From contig JAGLDA010000166.1 in NCBI GenBank assembly GCA_023145955.1, forward strand, positions 1-14,006: DNA of 14,006 nucleotides, in the 5' to 3' direction. This document shows positions 11,586 to 14,006 of the stretch, in pieces (position 1 is the stretch's first letter; each line of letters starts with the position of its first letter). A program made the translations under genes and the position numbers. Under the pieces are notes generated by a model, which did no database searches, was not told the DNA's origin, and was given only the letters and a program-made list of their open reading frames with translations. Source of the DNA: Bacteroidales bacterium. Its GTDB lineage: Bacteria > Bacteroidota > Bacteroidia > Bacteroidales > UBA1556.

Positions 11586-14006
11586 ATGATGGCTATCCCC
11601 AAAAATCTTATGGAGCATAGTATTTGTAAACAAACAATTTACGTTTTTTTACTCCTTATTTTGTCATTAAATGTTAATGCTCAGTTCTATAATACAGGGC
11701 AGGATAGAGGTTCCTTAAAATGGAAACAGATAAATACAGAAAAATTTAGATTAGTATATCCACAATTTGCTGAGAAAAAAGCTCAAAATTTTGCTAATAA
11801 ATTATTATGGGCTTCACAAAATGTTGGTAAAGGTCTAGATTCTACTACTAGTAAAATAGACATTATTATGCATATGGAGTCTTCTACCTCTAATGCAATG
11901 GTTGTATGGGCTCCAAAGCGTATGGAGGTTCATTCTTTAAATTCGCAAAATAGTTATGCGCAAGAATGGTTTGAACAACTTGCCCTTCATGAATATCGTC
12001 ATGTGGTTCAAATTGATAAGCTAAATGAAGGCTTTACAAAAGTTATTTCTATAGTTTTTGGCGAAATGGGAACTTCAGTAGTTCTTGGTGCATACCTACC
12101 TTTATGGTATTTGGAGGGAGATGCTGTGGCTGTTGAAACTGCACTAAGTAGCACAGGTAGAGGAAGACAAGCGGATTTTAATATGCCCTTGCGAGCTCAG
12201 CTTTCCGAAAAAGGTAGATACTCATACGATAAGGCCACAATGGGCTCGTATAGAAATTTTGTGCCCGATCATTATATATTAGGTTATCATTTGGTTACTC
12301 TGGCAAAGAAGAATTATGGCGATAGTATATGGGAAAATACTGAAAGCTTTATTGCTAGAAACCCATATTATATTGTTCCGTTTTCGCATTCTATTCGTCA
12401 GCATAGTGGGCTTAGAAAGAAAGCCTTTTATGAAGTATCTATGGATACGCTTAGCGATATGTGGCAAAGAAAAACCTCAAATTTTATTTCTGAGACTATT
12501 GTTGAAAATCCAACAAAAAGATTTACTTCATATACTTATTCGCAATATGTAAATGATTCTGTAATTTTTGCTAGAAAAACTGGTATTAATGAAATTGGGA
12601 GCTTTGTGCTTATTTATAATGATAATGGTAAGCAAAAAGAAGAAAAACTCTTTTTACCAGGTTATGGTAGTTTTTATAATATTTCTTTATTGGATAGTTC
12701 ATTATTTTGGGTAGAAAAGCGTTATCACAATAGGTGGCAGCATCTTAATTATTCGGTATTAATGAAGTATGATTTCAGAACTAAAAATAGAGAACAGCTA
12801 ACTCATAAAACTCGATATTATTATCCTTCATATAGCCCAGGAGCAAAAACTTTGGTATGTGTGCAACAAGATGTAAATGGTGATTATAGCTTGGTTGTAT
12901 TGTCGGCAGAAGATGGTAGTATTATTAATGAAATTGATATGCCAAGTTTTATTAGAAATCCATATTTTGATAAAAAAGGTGAAAATATTTATTTTTTTAT
13001 TCTTCGTAATAATGGTTTTGAATTAATGGAATATACTCTGTTAAGTAATACACAAAAGTCAATCATTTCTCCTTCATTCAATAATCTAAACAGAATTATT
13101 AAAAATGATAGTTTTATATATTTCAATGATGATATAAGTGGTGTTTCTAATATATTCAGGAAAAACTTGGAAACTAATAATGTAGAAAGAATCACAGATG
13201 TGAATTTCGGTGTGGATGCATTTAGTATTTGGGGAAATAAGCTGGTTTTTGATGATTATACCTCACTGGGATGGCAAGCATCGTATGTGAATTTGGATTC
13301 GCTGCAAGTATATGATAATATAAGTTTAAAGCATGATTTGTTTAAGTCATATATTACAATATCAGGTGATAATATTCAAAATGAAACTGCATATGATAGC
13401 GTATTTATTGTCGATAAATATTCTAAGGCTAGTAATTTATTTAATCTTCATTCGTGGGGTCCTATATCTATTGATGTTGATAATACAAATGTGAATCCTG
13501 GTCTTAGTATTCTTTCTCAGAACCTGCTAAGCACAGTGGAATTAAATATGGGATATGAATATAAGCTTGATGAGTTGGCAAGTAAATACTTTGGCAATAT
13601 TGATTATAAAGCATTGCCTATTGTATTTTCATTAAGAGCTAGTTATGAAGATAGGAGAAGTGATACTCCCACTGATTTGCAATATAAATATGGCAACTCT
13701 TATACTTGGAATGAAACCTCTGTAGGATTGTATATGTACCGTGGATTTAGATTTAACAAAAATGCATTTAATTATTATATACAACCAAGTATGGGAATGT
13801 ATTATTTAAGCCAAGGCGAAAATAATGATACTCCCACTGAGGTAAAAGATTTTTTAGTAGATGTATTCTCCATGCGATATAGTATTTATGCCTCAGCATT
13901 GCGCCGAACATCGTATCGTGATTTGCAACCAAGGCTCGGGCAATCGCTAAAAGCAACTTATACTCATACTCCTTTTGGTGGAAATGATTTAGGAGATATA
14001 TTTGCC
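11586..14006 (+). CDS. Secreted HExxH peptidase-like / beta-propeller / beta-barrel protein (C-terminus cut by window edge)
   Basis: The frame is open from ATG 11586 to the right edge (807 codons). A signal peptide is likely: IYVFLLLILSLNVNA with cleavage before Q33. ATG 11610 (residue 9) is an alternative start with a shorter N-region. Residues about 40-300 form a zinc-peptidase-like domain with H135-E-Y-R-H139 and, 38 residues on, WYLEGDAVAVE (175-184), where E177 fits the third ligand of gluzincins. Residues about 320-620 show propeller-like repeats (EQLTHKTRYYYPSYSPGAK, RNPYFDKKGENIYFF, ERITDVNFG) of the TolB/PD40 type. From about 650 alternating-hydrophobicity strands indicate a beta-barrel (TVELNMGYEY, IVFSLRASYED, FNYYIQPSMGMYYL, QSLKATYTHTPFGG), pointing to the outer membrane. 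The gene begins right at the preceding stop (TAAATG). Peptidase activity and substrate are unproven, but all three zinc ligands are present. Confidence 0.85.
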   Translation, partial: MMAIPKNLMEHSICKQTIYVFLLLILSLNVNAQFYNTGQDRGSLKWKQINTEKFRLVYPQFAEKKAQNFANKLLWASQNVGKGLDSTTSKIDIIMHMESSTSNAMVVWAPKRMEVHSLNSQNSYAQEWFEQLALHEYRHVVQIDKLNEGFTKVISIVFGEMGTSVVLGAYLPLWYLEGDAVAVETALSSTGRGRQADFNMPLRAQLSEKGRYSYDKATMGSYRNFVPDHYILGYHLVTLAKKNYGDSIWENTESFIARNPYYIVPFSHSIRQHSGLRKKAFYEVSMDTLSDMWQRKTSNFISETIVENPTKRFTSYTYSQYVNDSVIFARKTGINEIGSFVLIYNDNGKQKEEKLFLPGYGSFYNISLLDSSLFWVEKRYHNRWQHLNYSVLMKYDFRTKNREQLTHKTRYYYPSYSPGAKTLVCVQQDVNGDYSLVVLSAEDGSIINEIDMPSFIRNPYFDKKGENIYFFILRNNGFELMEYTLLSNTQKSIISPSFNNLNRIIKNDSFIYFNDDISGVSNIFRKNLETNNVERITDVNFGVDAFSIWGNKLVFDDYTSLGWQASYVNLDSLQVYDNISLKHDLFKSYITISGDNIQNETAYDSVFIVDKYSKASNLFNLHSWGPISIDVDNTNVNPGLSILSQNLLSTVELNMGYEYKLDELASKYFGNIDYKALPIVFSLRASYEDRRSDTPTDLQYKYGNSYTWNETSVGLYMYRGFRFNKNAFNYYIQPSMGMYYLSQGENNDTPTEVKDFLVDVFSMRYSIYASALRRTSYRDLQPRLGQSLKATYTHTPFGGNDLGDIFA
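13661..13840 (+). repeat. Direct repeat TGATACTCCCACTGA (15 bp, two copies) inside the barrel
   Basis: The 15-mer occurs at 13661-13675 and 13826-13840, 165 bp (55 codons) apart and in the same frame. It encodes SDTPTD and NDTPTE, in each case between two predicted beta-strands, which suggests two similar surface loops of the barrel. Identity at DNA level beyond the encoded residues hints at a shared origin or conversion, though two copies this short may be chance. Confidence 0.5.

Noticed and set aside
12279..13956. Several 60-80 codon open frames within the peptidase-barrel gene on both strands
   Set aside because: They are shadows of a long frame with clear domain structure; none shows a motif.

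Overview
The window reads as chromosomal DNA of a low-GC (about one third GC by eye) member of the Bacteroidota. Three things point there: several genes are preceded by matches to the Bacteroidota -7 promoter consensus TAnnTTTG rather than by Shine-Dalgarno/sigma70 signals; start codons sit behind A-rich stretches; and the last gene encodes a large secreted peptidase-propeller-barrel protein of a Bacteroidota-like type. The nifJ-type pyruvate:ferredoxin oxidoreductase at the left edge suggests an anaerobic or facultative life style. The order cannot be fixed from this sequence alone. No tRNA, rRNA, CRISPR array, insertion sequence or phage gene was seen.

Left part, minus strand (1-4313). The N-terminal quarter of nifJ (cut by the window edge) is followed by a 506-bp gene-free stretch unusually rich in inverted repeats. 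Three of these lie in the likely nifJ leader, directly below a TAnnTTTG box. Then come a GT39/PMT-type membrane glycosyltransferase and a small DUF2061 membrane protein (11 bp apart, probably one operon), and a YegS/DAGK-type lipid kinase that seems to start at TTG. The kinase diverges from the plus-strand genes across a 162-bp spacer that carries an 8+8-bp inverted repeat.

Middle part, plus strand (4476-7832). A SlyD-like FKBP prolyl isomerase with an acidic tail is followed 10 bp later by an NA37/YejK-like nucleoid-associated protein. After a short hairpin comes a tight cluster of a 100-aa TerB-like protein, a TatD-family metal hydrolase and the tRNA t6A dehydratase TcdA (3-bp gap, then a 1-bp overlap).

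Right part, plus strand (7854-14006). A -7 box 8 bp before the start codon opens a tightly packed set: a PlsC-like acyltransferase, an AMP-dependent acyl ligase, a GNAT acetyltransferase, a multi-pass membrane protein of unknown function, and a signal-peptide-bearing HExxH protein with a beta-propeller and an outer-membrane-type beta-barrel (cut by the right edge). The first two look like an unfused version of the Aas fatty-acid-activating/lysophospholipid-reacylating enzyme, so the set may serve envelope lipid upkeep. The roles of the GNAT, membrane and peptidase genes in it are inference from position only.

Most genes are recognisable housekeeping or envelope families. The best candidates for something undescribed are the structured nifJ leader, the acyltransferase-ligase-GNAT-membrane-peptidase gene set, and the FKBP/nucleoid-protein pair.
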